Shown here: piece by piece, positions 44,784-52,655 of the stretch
How the letters are laid out: every line of letters starts with the position of its first letter
Position numbering within the stretch: position 1 is the first letter of the stretch
Source: Nocardia miyunensis NBRC 108239
GTDB taxonomy: Bacteria; Actinomycetota; Actinomycetes; Mycobacteriales; Mycobacteriaceae
NCBI RefSeq assembly: GCF_001613065.1
Contig: NZ_BDBQ01000099.1
Coordinates: forward strand, 1-58,893
Direction of reading: 5' to 3'
DNA: 58,893 nucleotides
Notes under the pieces: model-generated
Seen by the model: the letters and a program-made list of their open reading frames with translations, nothing else
What the model was told of the DNA's origin: nothing
The model's database searches: none
Made by a program: the position numbers and the translations under genes

Positions 44784-45510
44784 AGCCCGCGCCCCGGAGC
44801 GTGTGGATCATCGGCTCGCGTCCGTTGTCGATCTTCTTACGCAGATAGGAGACGTAGAGCTCGACGATATTGGAGGTGCCGCCGAAGTCGTAGTTCCAGA
44901 CCCGGTCCAGGATCTGCGCCTTGCTCAGCACGCGTTTGGGATTGCGCATGAAGAACCGCAGCAATTCGAATTCGGTGGAGGTCAGGGTGATCGGGTCGCC
45001 GCCGCGAGTCACCTCGTGGCTGTCCTCGTCCAGGACGAGATCGCCGACGACGATCTGAGCGCCGCTGTCGTGCAACGTGATTCCGGTGCGCCGCAATAGT
45101 GCGCGCAGCCGCAGCACGACCTCCTCGATGCTGAACGGCTTGGTGACGTAGTCGTCGCCGCCCGCGGTGAGCCCGGCGATGCGGTCCTCGACCGAATCCT
45201 TGGCGGTCAGCAGGAGAACCGGCAGGTGAGCGATTTCCGCACGCAGCTTGCCCAGAACCTCGAGCCCGGTCATATCGGGCAGCATGACGTCCAGGACGAC
45301 CACGTCGGGACGGGTCTCGCGGGCACGGGCGATAGCGGTGCGGCCGTCGCCGGCGCTGTGCACCTCCCAGCCCTCGAACCGCAGCGCCATCGACAACATC
45401 TCCGCCAGCATCGGCTCGTCGTCGACGACCAGCACGGTTACGGGACTGCCGTCGGCACGGCGCATCACGGGGCGTTCGGTCGGGGAATTGGCACTGGTCA
45501 TTGCGGTCAC
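44761..45510 (-). CDS. Response regulator, OmpR/PhoP family (TrcR/PhoP-like)
   Basis: 249 residues. The receiver domain has the acidic pair VLVVDDEP, phospho-Asp74 in VVVLDVMLPDMTG and Lys104 in LLLTAKDS. The C-terminal winged helix has LTSTEFELLRFFMRNPKRVL, ILDRVWNYDFGG and YVSYLRKKIDNGREPMIHTL. From memory the C-terminal half is very like M. tuberculosis TrcR and PhoP. PhoP binds TCACAGC-N4-TCACAGC direct repeats, and this gene has TCACAGGTAGCGCACAGC 43 bases upstream of its start. Near-identical sites precede both GT39 genes and the divergent DUF5666 gene. Autoregulation and control of the whole locus are therefore predicted. Confidence 0.94.
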   Translation of the reverse strand: MTAMTSANSPTERPVMRRADGSPVTVLVVDDEPMLAEMLSMALRFEGWEVHSAGDGRTAIARARETRPDVVVLDVMLPDMTGLEVLGKLRAEIAHLPVLLLTAKDSVEDRIAGLTAGGDDYVTKPFSIEEVVLRLRALLRRTGITLHDSGAQIVVGDLVLDEDSHEVTRGGDPITLTSTEFELLRFFMRNPKRVLSKAQILDRVWNYDFGGTSNIVELYVSYLRKKIDNGREPMIHTLRGAGYVLKPAT

Positions 45511-45553
45511 CTCATCATGGTCGCGCCCGTTTGTCGGTGCGGGCTTTGTCTCG

Positions 45554-45571
45554 GCTGTGCGCTACCTGTGA
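45554..45571 (-). promoter_or_regulatory. PhoP/OmpR-type tandem box, response regulator promoter
   Basis: Coding strand TCACAGGTAGCGCACAGC, 43 bases before the regulator start. It shares every specified base of TCACAGG-N4-GCACAG with the two GT39 promoters. Confidence 0.78.
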
Positions 45572-45629
45572 AACGCCCACCTTGGAAAACAGTCCTGACC
45601 AGCGCGCACATATCCAACGCTGACTCCGC

Positions 45630-45647
45630 GTACAGCCCGCACACAGC
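45630..45647 (+). promoter_or_regulatory. PhoP/OmpR-type tandem box, DUF5666 promoter
   Basis: The plus strand reads GTACAGCCCGCACACAGC: ACAGC repeated at exactly 11 bp, 69 bases before the DUF5666 start. It is less similar to the other three boxes but keeps both ACAG cores and the spacing. Confidence 0.55.
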
Positions 45648-45716
45648 TTCGCCGCACACGGTGGAGCGAACACCGACGACCCTGTCGGGCCCTCGTACCC
45701 AAGGAGTACCTCCATC

Positions 45717-46457
45717 ATGACCGCTCCCGAGCAGCCCCAGCGCCCTGAGCAGCCCGAACACGCCGAACCGACCTGGGGCGCGCCGCAGACCACCCCGTCG
45801 ACGTGGAACACCCGCAAGACCATCGCCACGGTCGGCATCGCCGCGGCCATCGCCGCCGTCGGCGGCGGGGTCATCTACGCCGCCTCGGGCAATTCATCGG
45901 AGCACGGCGGGCGCGGCGGTCCGGGCGGCGGCCCCGGCTGGAGCATGAACGGCCCCGGCGGCCAGGGCGGAGCGAATGCCGCCGGTCCGGGCGGAGCCAA
46001 CGGCGGCGCGATCGGCGCGCCGACTCTGCACGGTCAGTTCGTCATCTCCGACGGCAACGGCGGATACACCACCGAACTCACCCAGACCGGAACTGTCACA
46101 GCGATTTCCGCTGATTCGATCACCGCCAAGAGCACCGACGACTACAGCCACACCTATACCATCAACACCTCGACGCAGTCCGAATCCGGCCTGAAAGTCG
46201 GTGACACGGTGAGCATTCGGGCCACCGACGCCAATGGAACGGCCACGGCAACGGTCATCACCGAGCCCAGCGCCAACCAGAACGGCAACGGCCTGAGCCG
46301 CCGCAACAGCCGCATGTCCATGCATCCCGGCGGCGCGGACGACGACACCAGCGGTGATCCCAACCAGATGCCCAGCATGCCCGGGCAATTCGGCCCCGGC
46401 GGGATGGGCCCGGGTCCGGGAACGCAACTGGACGCGCAAGCTCCGACGACCAACTGA
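45717..46457 (+). CDS. DUF5666-domain, Gly-rich membrane-anchored protein
   Basis: 246 residues. There is a cytoplasmic Pro/Glu-rich tail, one transmembrane helix at about 37-56 (IATVGIAAAIAAVGGGVIYA), and an extracytoplasmic Gly/Asn/Pro-rich stretch (about 60-98). A small beta domain follows (TGTVTAISADSITAKSTDDY, SGLKVGDTVSIRATDANGTA), which fits DUF5666. The tail is again low complexity, rich in Met, Pro and Gly. It is divergent from the two-component genes and has its own tandem ACAGC box. Its composition resembles the Gly-rich linkers of the two GT39 proteins, so it may act in the same envelope process. AAGGAG precedes the ATG. Confidence 0.82.
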   Translation: MTAPEQPQRPEQPEHAEPTWGAPQTTPSTWNTRKTIATVGIAAAIAAVGGGVIYAASGNSSEHGGRGGPGGGPGWSMNGPGGQGGANAAGPGGANGGAIGAPTLHGQFVISDGNGGYTTELTQTGTVTAISADSITAKSTDDYSHTYTINTSTQSESGLKVGDTVSIRATDANGTATATVITEPSANQNGNGLSRRNSRMSMHPGGADDDTSGDPNQMPSMPGQFGPGGMGPGPGTQLDAQAPTTN

Positions 46458-46620
46458 TCGCACGGAAACCGCTCCGACCGGAACGATCCACAATCCAGTC
46501 ATGAGGACCGGCCGGGCTCAGCAGAACCATCACCGGGCGGCTGCACGGGGATCGCCGGCTCGAGGCATCAACCCCGCGTCCCTCGCGGTTCGAGTAACCT
46601 CACCCATCCCGAGGCAGCGA

Positions 46621-47619
46621 TCAGGCTGGGTGACGGTGCACGAATTCGTCGACCTCCCCGGCCGTGGGCGGATCCGCACCGCGGCGGGTGCAAGTCAGGG
46701 CGGCGGTCACGGCCGCTTCGGCCAGGAGTTGTTCCAGGTCGGATAGTTCCATGGCGCGCAACGCTTTTCGACGATCGGCGCCGAGTAGGTCGCGGCGGAG
46801 CAGACCGGCGAGCAGGCCGGTGGAGAAGGCGTCGCCCGCGCCGACCGTGTCGACCACCTCGACCGACATACCGGGGTGGTGAGTCGGGGTGCGATCCTCG
46901 GCGGTGGCGGCGAGGGCGCCGTCACCGCCGAGGGTGACGACGACCAACGCCGGGCCCCGGCATGCCCAGTCCGTGAGGACGTCGCGCGGTGCACGTCCCG
47001 GGTAGAGCCAGGCCAGATCCTCCGAACTGACCTTGACCACATCGGCCAGCGGCAACACGGTTTCGACCCTGGCCCGCGCCTGTTCGTGAATCATCAACTG
47101 CGGCCGCATATTCGGGTCGTAGGAGATCGTCGACGCGGGCCGGGCGCGTTTGATCAGGCGGAGCAGGGCATCGGCGCCGGGCTGCTGGGTCATCGCCAGC
47201 GAGCCGGTGTGCAGGGCGATTACGTCACCGTCGAGTGCGTCGGCGAGTTCGGCATCGGTCCACTGCCAGTCCGCGGTGCCCTCGATCCGGAAGTCGTACT
47301 GCGCCACGCCGTTCGCGTCCAGGTCCACGATGGCCAGTGAGGTCGGTTCCTTAGCTTGGATCGTGTGGTCGAGGCTCAAACCGTTGTGCCGCAGGTGGTT
47401 CCGTACCCGGTTCCCCATCGCGCCCGCGCCGATGCGCGCGAGCATCCGCACCGGGGCCCCCAGCCGGACCAGCCCCACCGCGACATTGGTCGGGCTGCCG
47501 CCGGGCATCGCCGCGAAGTGCCCCGGCACGTCGGCGGGTACGAGGTCGACCAGCGCTTCCCCGGCCACGGCGATGATGCGCACAGGCCCCGCGGCGGATT
47601 CGCCGTTCAGCACCGACAC
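46621..47619 (-). CDS. PfkB-family carbohydrate kinase (fructokinase-like)
   Basis: 332 residues. The N-terminus is IIAVAGEALVDLVPADVPGH, signature 1 is AMPGGSPTNVAVGLVRLGAP and signature 2 is VEVVDTVGAGDAFSTGLLAG with the catalytic Asp. These features are closest to fructokinases, which phosphorylate fructose with ATP. The GTG at 47619 was preferred because GAGGAGG lies six bases upstream; an earlier in-frame GTG overlaps that site. It is divergent from a LacI regulator, with GACAACGTTGTC between them, so the sugar is probably the regulator's ligand or its precursor. No transporter is adjacent. Confidence 0.9.
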   Translation of the reverse strand: MSVLNGESAAGPVRIIAVAGEALVDLVPADVPGHFAAMPGGSPTNVAVGLVRLGAPVRMLARIGAGAMGNRVRNHLRHNGLSLDHTIQAKEPTSLAIVDLDANGVAQYDFRIEGTADWQWTDAELADALDGDVIALHTGSLAMTQQPGADALLRLIKRARPASTISYDPNMRPQLMIHEQARARVETVLPLADVVKVSSEDLAWLYPGRAPRDVLTDWACRGPALVVVTLGGDGALAATAEDRTPTHHPGMSVEVVDTVGAGDAFSTGLLAGLLRRDLLGADRRKALRAMELSDLEQLLAEAAVTAALTCTRRGADPPTAGEVDEFVHRHPA

Positions 47620-47660
47620 CGCCCACCTCCTCACCGGTCACGATCGCCGCATCATGAAAA

Positions 47661-47672
47661 GACAACGTTGTC
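47661..47672. promoter_or_regulatory. LacI-type operator between kinase and regulator
   Basis: GACAACGTTGTC is a perfect 12-nt palindrome with the central CG typical of LacI-family operators. It is 41 bases upstream of the kinase start and 86 bases upstream of lacI. Confidence 0.65.
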
Positions 47673-47758
47673 AGAACCATAGATGGTGACCTGCCATCCG
47701 TCCAGGGAATCCGGATATCATCTGCGGGTTCTCACCTCGACATGCTAGAAATGAGCCG

Positions 47759-48880
47759 ATGTCAGCGTTGTCGGATCCGCGCGCACCGGACCATCCCCCC
47801 GGTGCACCACGACGCGCCGCCACCATGCGCGAGGTCGCCGCGCTCGCGGGCGTGAGCATCAAGACCGTGTCGCGGGTGGTGCGCGGGGAGGCGGGAGTGT
47901 CCCCCGAGCTGACCACGCGAGTCACCGAGGCCGCCGCGATGCTCGACTACCGGCACAATCTCGCGGCCAGCACGCTGCGCGGACACGGTCAGAAGACCGC
48001 CGCGATCGGCTTGGTGCTGATGGACGTCGCCAATCCGTTCGCCGCCGCCCTGCACCGGGCGGTGGAGGATTTCGCCCACGGCCGTGGCACATTGGTGTTC
48101 GCCGTCTCGAGCGACGAGGATCCGGACCGTCAGCGCGAGGTGCTGGAAGCCCTGCTGTCCCGCCGCGTCGACGGCCTCATCGTGATGCCGGTCGGCGCCG
48201 ATCACAGCATCCTGCTGCGCGAGCATACGCGCGGCACCCCAGTGGTTTTCGTCGACCGCGCACCCGAATCCGCCGAATTCGACAGCGTCACGGCCGACAA
48301 TCGCGAGGGCGCGATTCGCGCCGTGGAACACCTTGCCGCACAAGGTCATAGCCGCATCGCCTACCTCGGCGACCTGCACACGATCCAGACCGCCGCACAC
48401 CGCTACGCCGGATACGTCGAAGGTCTGGCCCGATCCGGAATCACCTTGGACCCCAACCTGATCCACACCGACCTGCACTCCCCGGAAGCCGCCACCGCCG
48501 CGGCCGAAGCCCTGCTCACCCGCCCCGATCGTCCCACCGCGGTCTTCAGCGCCCAGAACCTGATCACCACCGCCCTCCTGCGCACCATCGGAAAGTACGA
48601 CCCGAAGCACGCCATCGCCATCATAGGTTTCGACGACCTCCCCCTCGCCGACCTCATCACCCCACCCCTCACCACCATCGCCCAGGACCCCACCCGCATC
48701 GGCCGCACCGCCGCCGAACTCCTTTTCACCCGCCTCGACGGCGACACGTCCCCACCTCGCCACCGAGTCATCCCCACCCGCCTGATCCCCCGCGGCTCCG
48801 GAGAAATCCCGGGCAGCACGACCACCAGCGTGAAGACACCGGCCGACCGCCCAGCGGCGTCACAACATCACCGGCGATAA
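47759..48880 (+). CDS. LacI-family transcriptional regulator
   Basis: 373 residues. The HTH is TMREVAALAGVSIKTVSRVV, preceded by a 22-residue extension, with a hinge LDYRHNLAASTLRG. The effector domain includes IGLVLMDVANPFAAALHRAV, DRQREVLEALLSRRVDGLIV, VVFVDRAPESAEFDSVTADN and IIGFDDLPLADLITPPLTTI. The C-terminal 35 residues are a low-complexity Ser/Thr/Pro tail. Divergent from the fructokinase-like gene, it likely represses it and itself through the palindrome between them. Confidence 0.92.
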   Translation: MSALSDPRAPDHPPGAPRRAATMREVAALAGVSIKTVSRVVRGEAGVSPELTTRVTEAAAMLDYRHNLAASTLRGHGQKTAAIGLVLMDVANPFAAALHRAVEDFAHGRGTLVFAVSSDEDPDRQREVLEALLSRRVDGLIVMPVGADHSILLREHTRGTPVVFVDRAPESAEFDSVTADNREGAIRAVEHLAAQGHSRIAYLGDLHTIQTAAHRYAGYVEGLARSGITLDPNLIHTDLHSPEAATAAAEALLTRPDRPTAVFSAQNLITTALLRTIGKYDPKHAIAIIGFDDLPLADLITPPLTTIAQDPTRIGRTAAELLFTRLDGDTSPPRHRVIPTRLIPRGSGEIPGSTTTSVKTPADRPAASQHHRR

Positions 48881-48993
48881 GCGCCCGAGGTCACCCCGGC
48901 CTGATGCCGGTGCCGAACACCGCGGAAACACGAGTGCGTGCGGCCGCAGCGCCTGGAAAACGACCCGACCCCGCCGCCCGATCTGCGGTTATC

Positions 48994-49695
48994 ATGACCG
49001 GCATGGGTGTCCCATACGCCGCGCCACCGAACCTTCCGACGCATATGACCTGGGAAGAACTCGAACTCCTCCCCGAGGAGATCGCAGGTCAGATCGAATT
49101 GTGGAACGGCCGCGTCGTATGGGCACGACGCGGGCCCGCGGAACATCAGGATTGCACCGTCGAATTCCGAAATGCACTCCGGCGTTGCGCCCGCGCGGAC
49201 ACGGCTGAGAGGCCGGACAGGTGCTGGCGGGTGAGCGTAGAGACCAACGTATTCCTCGGCGACACCGGCAAATCCGACTTTCTGACGCCCGACTTTCTGG
49301 TCTACGGCTGCCTCGCGGAAAGGTACCAGGATATTCGCGCCTCGGACGTCCACTTGGTCGGTGAAGTGCTTTCGCCGTCGAATACGCCACGGGATATCGA
49401 GACGAAGAAGATGCGCTATGCTGCCGCAGGTATCCCCTGGTACTGGGAGGTCCTACTCGGACGCGACCCGCATCCCACCACTATCGTCCGGGCATACGGG
49501 CTCGAAAGCGGCCCCGCGCAGCTCCCCTCCGGAGTGACATCATTACGACCGGCCAACTACATTATCGCGGGCGAGTGGCGGTCCGGTATCTCGGCGGCCG
49601 AGGACGGCATGGATTGCGATGTATTCGACCCGGCCGGAATCACTTTCGATTTCCCGTTCCCCATTCGGATCCCCTGGTCGGAACTGGAATACTGA
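48994..49695 (+). CDS. Uma2-family putative endonuclease (PD-(D/E)XK fold)
   Basis: 233 residues from the ATG at 48994 (MTGMGVPYAAPPNLPTHMTW); a second ATG three codons later is also possible. Uma2 features are EELELLPEEIAGQIELWNGR, the active-site Asp in FLTPDFLVYG, the Glu in LVGEVLSPSNTPRDIETKKM with Lys two turns later, and AAGIPWYWEV. These make up the restriction-endonuclease-like catalytic Asp-Glu-Lys set. Uma2 proteins are abundant in actinobacteria and cyanobacteria but have no firm function. No partner gene is evident; neighbours are a LacI regulator and an IclR regulator. Confidence 0.85.
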   Translation: MTGMGVPYAAPPNLPTHMTWEELELLPEEIAGQIELWNGRVVWARRGPAEHQDCTVEFRNALRRCARADTAERPDRCWRVSVETNVFLGDTGKSDFLTPDFLVYGCLAERYQDIRASDVHLVGEVLSPSNTPRDIETKKMRYAAAGIPWYWEVLLGRDPHPTTIVRAYGLESGPAQLPSGVTSLRPANYIIAGEWRSGISAAEDGMDCDVFDPAGITFDFPFPIRIPWSELEY

Positions 49696-49863
49696 TACCG
49701 GGTCGGAAAGTCGCAGCGGCTTCGGTTGTCGCGGGATCAGTGGTTCGTCTCGGCGCTGGTGATCGGGCGGGTGGCTGGGCGCATGATGTCGACTCGACCG
49801 TCAGCGGGGGAAAACCGAGGCCGCAACACGTTGGAATTGGTTGTTCGCGTTGAGGTTTCAGCG

Positions 49864-50631
49864 TCAGCTGGCCGCGCTGAGATCTCGTCCGACACTCGCG
49901 GCGGTGTCCCTGAGCAGCGGGATGACGGTAGCCATATCCAGGCCGGAGACGCGGGCCTGCGGTCCGCAGATGGACAGGGCGGCGCGGGTGGGGGCGTCGG
50001 GAATGGCCACCGCGAAGCAGCGGACGCCGGCCTCCTGCTCACCGTCGTCCACGGCATAGCCGTGCTCGCGGACGCGGTCGATCTCCTCGCGGATCACGGC
50101 CGGATCGGTGATGGTGTGAATAGTGCGGGGGCTCATCGTGATTCGCGACAGAATGCGATCGACCTCGGCGGGCGGCAGGGTGGCCAGCACGGCCTTGCCC
50201 ACGGCGGTGCAGTGCAGGTCCACGCGCTGACCGACCTCGGTGAACATCCGCATGGCGTGCGGGGAGGGCACCTGCGCGACGTAGACGACCTGATCTCCGT
50301 CCAGCACAGCCATATTGGAGGTCTCTCCGGTCAGATCCCGCAGCCGGGTCAGATGCGTGCGGGCTGATGCGCCCAGTGCCCGGCTGGCCGTCTCACCGAG
50401 ACGAATCAGCCTGGGCCCCAAGGAGTATCGCCGCGATGGCTGCTGCCGGATGTACCCGCCCGAGATGAGCGTGCGCAACAGCCGGTGAATGGTCGGCTGC
50501 GGCAGCCCGGAAACCTCCGCGAGCTGGGACAGCGTCGCCTCCCCACCGGCGTCGGCCACCAGCTCCAGCAGTTCGAAGGCCCGATCGACGGACTGCACAC
50601 CGCCGCCGGCCCTCGTCTGCGCCTCGCTCAC
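49864..50631 (-). CDS. IclR-family regulator of the urate operon
   Basis: 255 residues. The winged HTH at about 15-75 includes VQSVDRAFELLELVADAGGE and QLAEVSGLPQPTIHRLLRTL. The IclR effector domain follows (YVAQVPSPHAMRMFTEVGQR, LHCTAVGKAVLATLP, GYAVDDGEQEAGVRCFAVAI). The GTG at 50631 has GGGAGG upstream. It is 76 bases after the urate oxidase gene on the same strand and probably controls ureide catabolism, as AllR-type IclR proteins do. The ligand is likely allantoate or glyoxylate. Confidence 0.92.
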   Translation of the reverse strand: MSEAQTRAGGGVQSVDRAFELLELVADAGGEATLSQLAEVSGLPQPTIHRLLRTLISGGYIRQQPSRRYSLGPRLIRLGETASRALGASARTHLTRLRDLTGETSNMAVLDGDQVVYVAQVPSPHAMRMFTEVGQRVDLHCTAVGKAVLATLPPAEVDRILSRITMSPRTIHTITDPAVIREEIDRVREHGYAVDDGEQEAGVRCFAVAIPDAPTRAALSICGPQARVSGLDMATVIPLLRDTAASVGRDLSAAS

Positions 50632-50707
50632 AGCGCCGCACCTCCCAGATCGATGTTTCCACCATCCTCGCAGTCTCGAAGGCGCTCCGCAGCGCCGAGG
50701 ACACCGC

Positions 50708-51616
50708 TCAGCAGAAGCCGGGGATACCGTGCCAAGCGTTGCCGGGGTCGGGCGCGTCGTCGCGTTCGACGGTGGCCTCGATCAGGCCGTACGGGCGGTC
50801 CGCCGCGATGAACACCTCCCCCGGATTCGCCACGCCGAAGCGATCCAGATCGTAGAGAAAGTGGTGTTTGTTCGGTGCCGAGAAGCGGATCTCGGCGACG
50901 TCCGGATGCTGTTCGAGTACCGCGCGGCCCATGCTGTACAGGGTCTGTTGCAGGGCGTAGGAGTGCACAACCGCGAACTGCCGCAACAGGATCGAGCGAA
51001 TCGAGTGGAAACTCCCGTCCCAATCGATCGCGTCGGCGGTGTCGTAGCGCCAGCGAGCGACCAGGGATGTCGCCATGATCCGGTCGGTGGTCGGTTCCAG
51101 GGTCGTGTACTCGTCCTGGAAGAAACCGTGGAATTCCGAACCGGTCGATTTCAGCACCACGAGATCCTTGATCCCGGACACCACATGCGCCCGCCGATCC
51201 GGCCCGACGCCATCGATATTGACCACCGTCGTGCGAACACCACCGCCGGTCCGCACGAAGGAATGCTCGTGTGGGACCCCGTCGACCGGAATGCGATCCC
51301 AGGAGTACTCGTCGATCTCGATGCGCGCACCGTCCGCGCCCGGACAGCGGTCGATGAAATGGTCGCCGAGGGTCAGCGCGAAATCCTCGATCGCCGCGAC
51401 GCCCTTCTCCTTGGCGAAGGCGAATACCGTGTTCTTCTGCGAATCGGTGGGCAGCACGTCGCGCTGATCACCGGTGACGTGCGCGTCCTCGAACCTGCCG
51501 CGCAGCGCGGTGGAGACGTTGAGGTCGCGGATCCGATGGCGGTCGGTGTCCCGGAAGACGCGCACGAGACGGTTCGCGGCCTTGCCGTACTGATTGGGCC
51601 CGAGCCGGATGGCCAT
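50708..51616 (-). CDS. pucL: Urate oxidase (factor-independent uricase)
   Basis: 302 residues. It oxidises urate to 5-hydroxyisourate with O2 and no cofactor. The catalytic Lys12 (GPNQYGKAANRLVRV), Thr57 (LPTDSQKNTVFAFAKE) and a late histidine (SAPNKHHFLYDLDRF) form the known uricase active site. FVRTGGGVRTTVVNIDG and LKSTGSEFHGFFQDEYTTL are family segments. The start lies three bases after the uraH stop, whose GGGAGC serves as ribosome site. The two following steps are encoded directly upstream, giving a complete urate to allantoin route. Confidence 0.95.
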   Translation of the reverse strand: MAIRLGPNQYGKAANRLVRVFRDTDRHRIRDLNVSTALRGRFEDAHVTGDQRDVLPTDSQKNTVFAFAKEKGVAAIEDFALTLGDHFIDRCPGADGARIEIDEYSWDRIPVDGVPHEHSFVRTGGGVRTTVVNIDGVGPDRRAHVVSGIKDLVVLKSTGSEFHGFFQDEYTTLEPTTDRIMATSLVARWRYDTADAIDWDGSFHSIRSILLRQFAVVHSYALQQTLYSMGRAVLEQHPDVAEIRFSAPNKHHFLYDLDRFGVANPGEVFIAADRPYGLIEATVERDDAPDPGNAWHGIPGFC

Positions 51617-51619
51617 GGG

Positions 51620-51955
51620 TCAGCTCCCTCGATAGGTGGATATGGCGAACGGGGACAACAACAGCGGAACATGGTGATGCTGTTGCGGATCGGTGACGGT
51701 GAAGGTGATCGTCACCTCGGGGAAGAAGTGGTCGCGATCGCCGTAGTAGGCGGCCGTGTCGAAGGTGAGCCGATGATCCCCGGCCGCGACCCGCTCGGGG
51801 CCCAGGGCGGTGCAGCGGCCGTCCGCGTCGGTGCGGCCCGAACCCAGCTCGCGCCAGCCCTCGGGCGTACGCACTTCGAGCCGGACGGGGACATCGCGCG
51901 CGGGACGCCCCTCGGCGGTGTCGAGCACATGGGTGGTGATGGCGCTACGGGTCAT
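51620..51955 (-). CDS. uraH: 5-hydroxyisourate hydrolase
   Basis: 111-residue transthyretin-like enzyme. The N-terminal His9 in ITTHVLDTAEGRPA, the FPEVTITF strand and the C-terminal tetrapeptide YRGS are the HIU-hydrolase signature. It hydrolyses 5-hydroxyisourate to OHCU. Its ATG overlaps the uraD stop (ATGA) and urate oxidase follows after three bases, so all three are translationally coupled. Confidence 0.95.
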   Translation of the reverse strand: MTRSAITTHVLDTAEGRPARDVPVRLEVRTPEGWRELGSGRTDADGRCTALGPERVAAGDHRLTFDTAAYYGDRDHFFPEVTITFTVTDPQQHHHVPLLLSPFAISTYRGS

Positions 51956-52449
51956 CGAATTACCATCCGTTCCAGCCGCTTTCGCGCGATCGCGGCGAGT
52001 TCTCTTCTCGTGACCAGGATTTCGGCATCGGGATCGTTGTCCAGGCGCGCGGTGAGATCGGCGAGCAGCTCCGGTCCGGAGCGACCGGCGGCACACACCA
52101 GGTAGATGAGCCCGAATCTGGCTTCGTAGGCGAGATTTCCCGCGCGCAGCCGGTCGCGCAACGCCGCGTCGGCGGGGTCGACGCCGGACTGCTCCCCCGC
52201 GGATTGCGAGCCGGGTACGGTGGCCGCACCGATGCGAGGGTGATCGGCCAGTGCGGCGCGCACCTGCTCCGGACGCAGTGCGAGCACCTCGCGTTCGGCC
52301 AGGGAAAGCAGGGCCGCGCGATCGGCGTAGGGCCGTGCGGCCGCGATCGCGTCGATCCACTCCGCCAGCCCGACCACCTCGCCGAGCGCGGCCCGCCAAT
52401 CATCCTCGGACAGCTGTCTGAGCTGCGTCATCGTCACGGGTTGCCGCAT
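51952..52449 (-). CDS. uraD: OHCU decarboxylase
   Basis: 165 residues. It decarboxylates 2-oxo-4-hydroxy-4-carboxy-5-ureidoimidazoline to S-allantoin. Family features are ALADHPRIGAATVP with the catalytic His, SAGEQSGVDPADAALRDRLR, and YEARFGLIYLVCAAGRS. The ATG at 52449 was chosen because GGAGG lies eight bases upstream; a GTG three codons earlier would abut the ribosome site. First gene of the minus-strand urate operon, divergent from hyi. Confidence 0.92.
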   Translation of the reverse strand: MRQPVTMTQLRQLSEDDWRAALGEVVGLAEWIDAIAAARPYADRAALLSLAEREVLALRPEQVRAALADHPRIGAATVPGSQSAGEQSGVDPADAALRDRLRAGNLAYEARFGLIYLVCAAGRSGPELLADLTARLDNDPDAEILVTRRELAAIARKRLERMVIR

Positions 52450-52564
52450 CCGCCACACCTCCGAGTCCCATTGTTCCGGCGGGCCCGAGCCCCGAGGCCG
52501 AACTACCGAATCGTGCTACGAAAAGTGTTGACCACCATGCCCGACAGCCGTTACCGCCATATTA

Positions 52565-52580
52565 CGGAAGTGAAATTCCG
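52565..52580. promoter_or_regulatory. Inverted repeat in the uraD-hyi divergent promoter region
   Basis: CGGAA-GTGAAA-TTCCG is a 5-bp inverted repeat, and GAAATTC recurs 15 bases apart (52573-52579 and 52588-52594) in this AT-richer stretch. It may bind the IclR protein encoded at the end of the operon. The assignment is tentative. Confidence 0.35.
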
Positions 52581-52655
52581 CATTACGAAATTCACCCGTC
52601 ATGTGCATGATGAGATCGACAGCATTCGACCGCACGCAACCGAGACGGAGACGGC

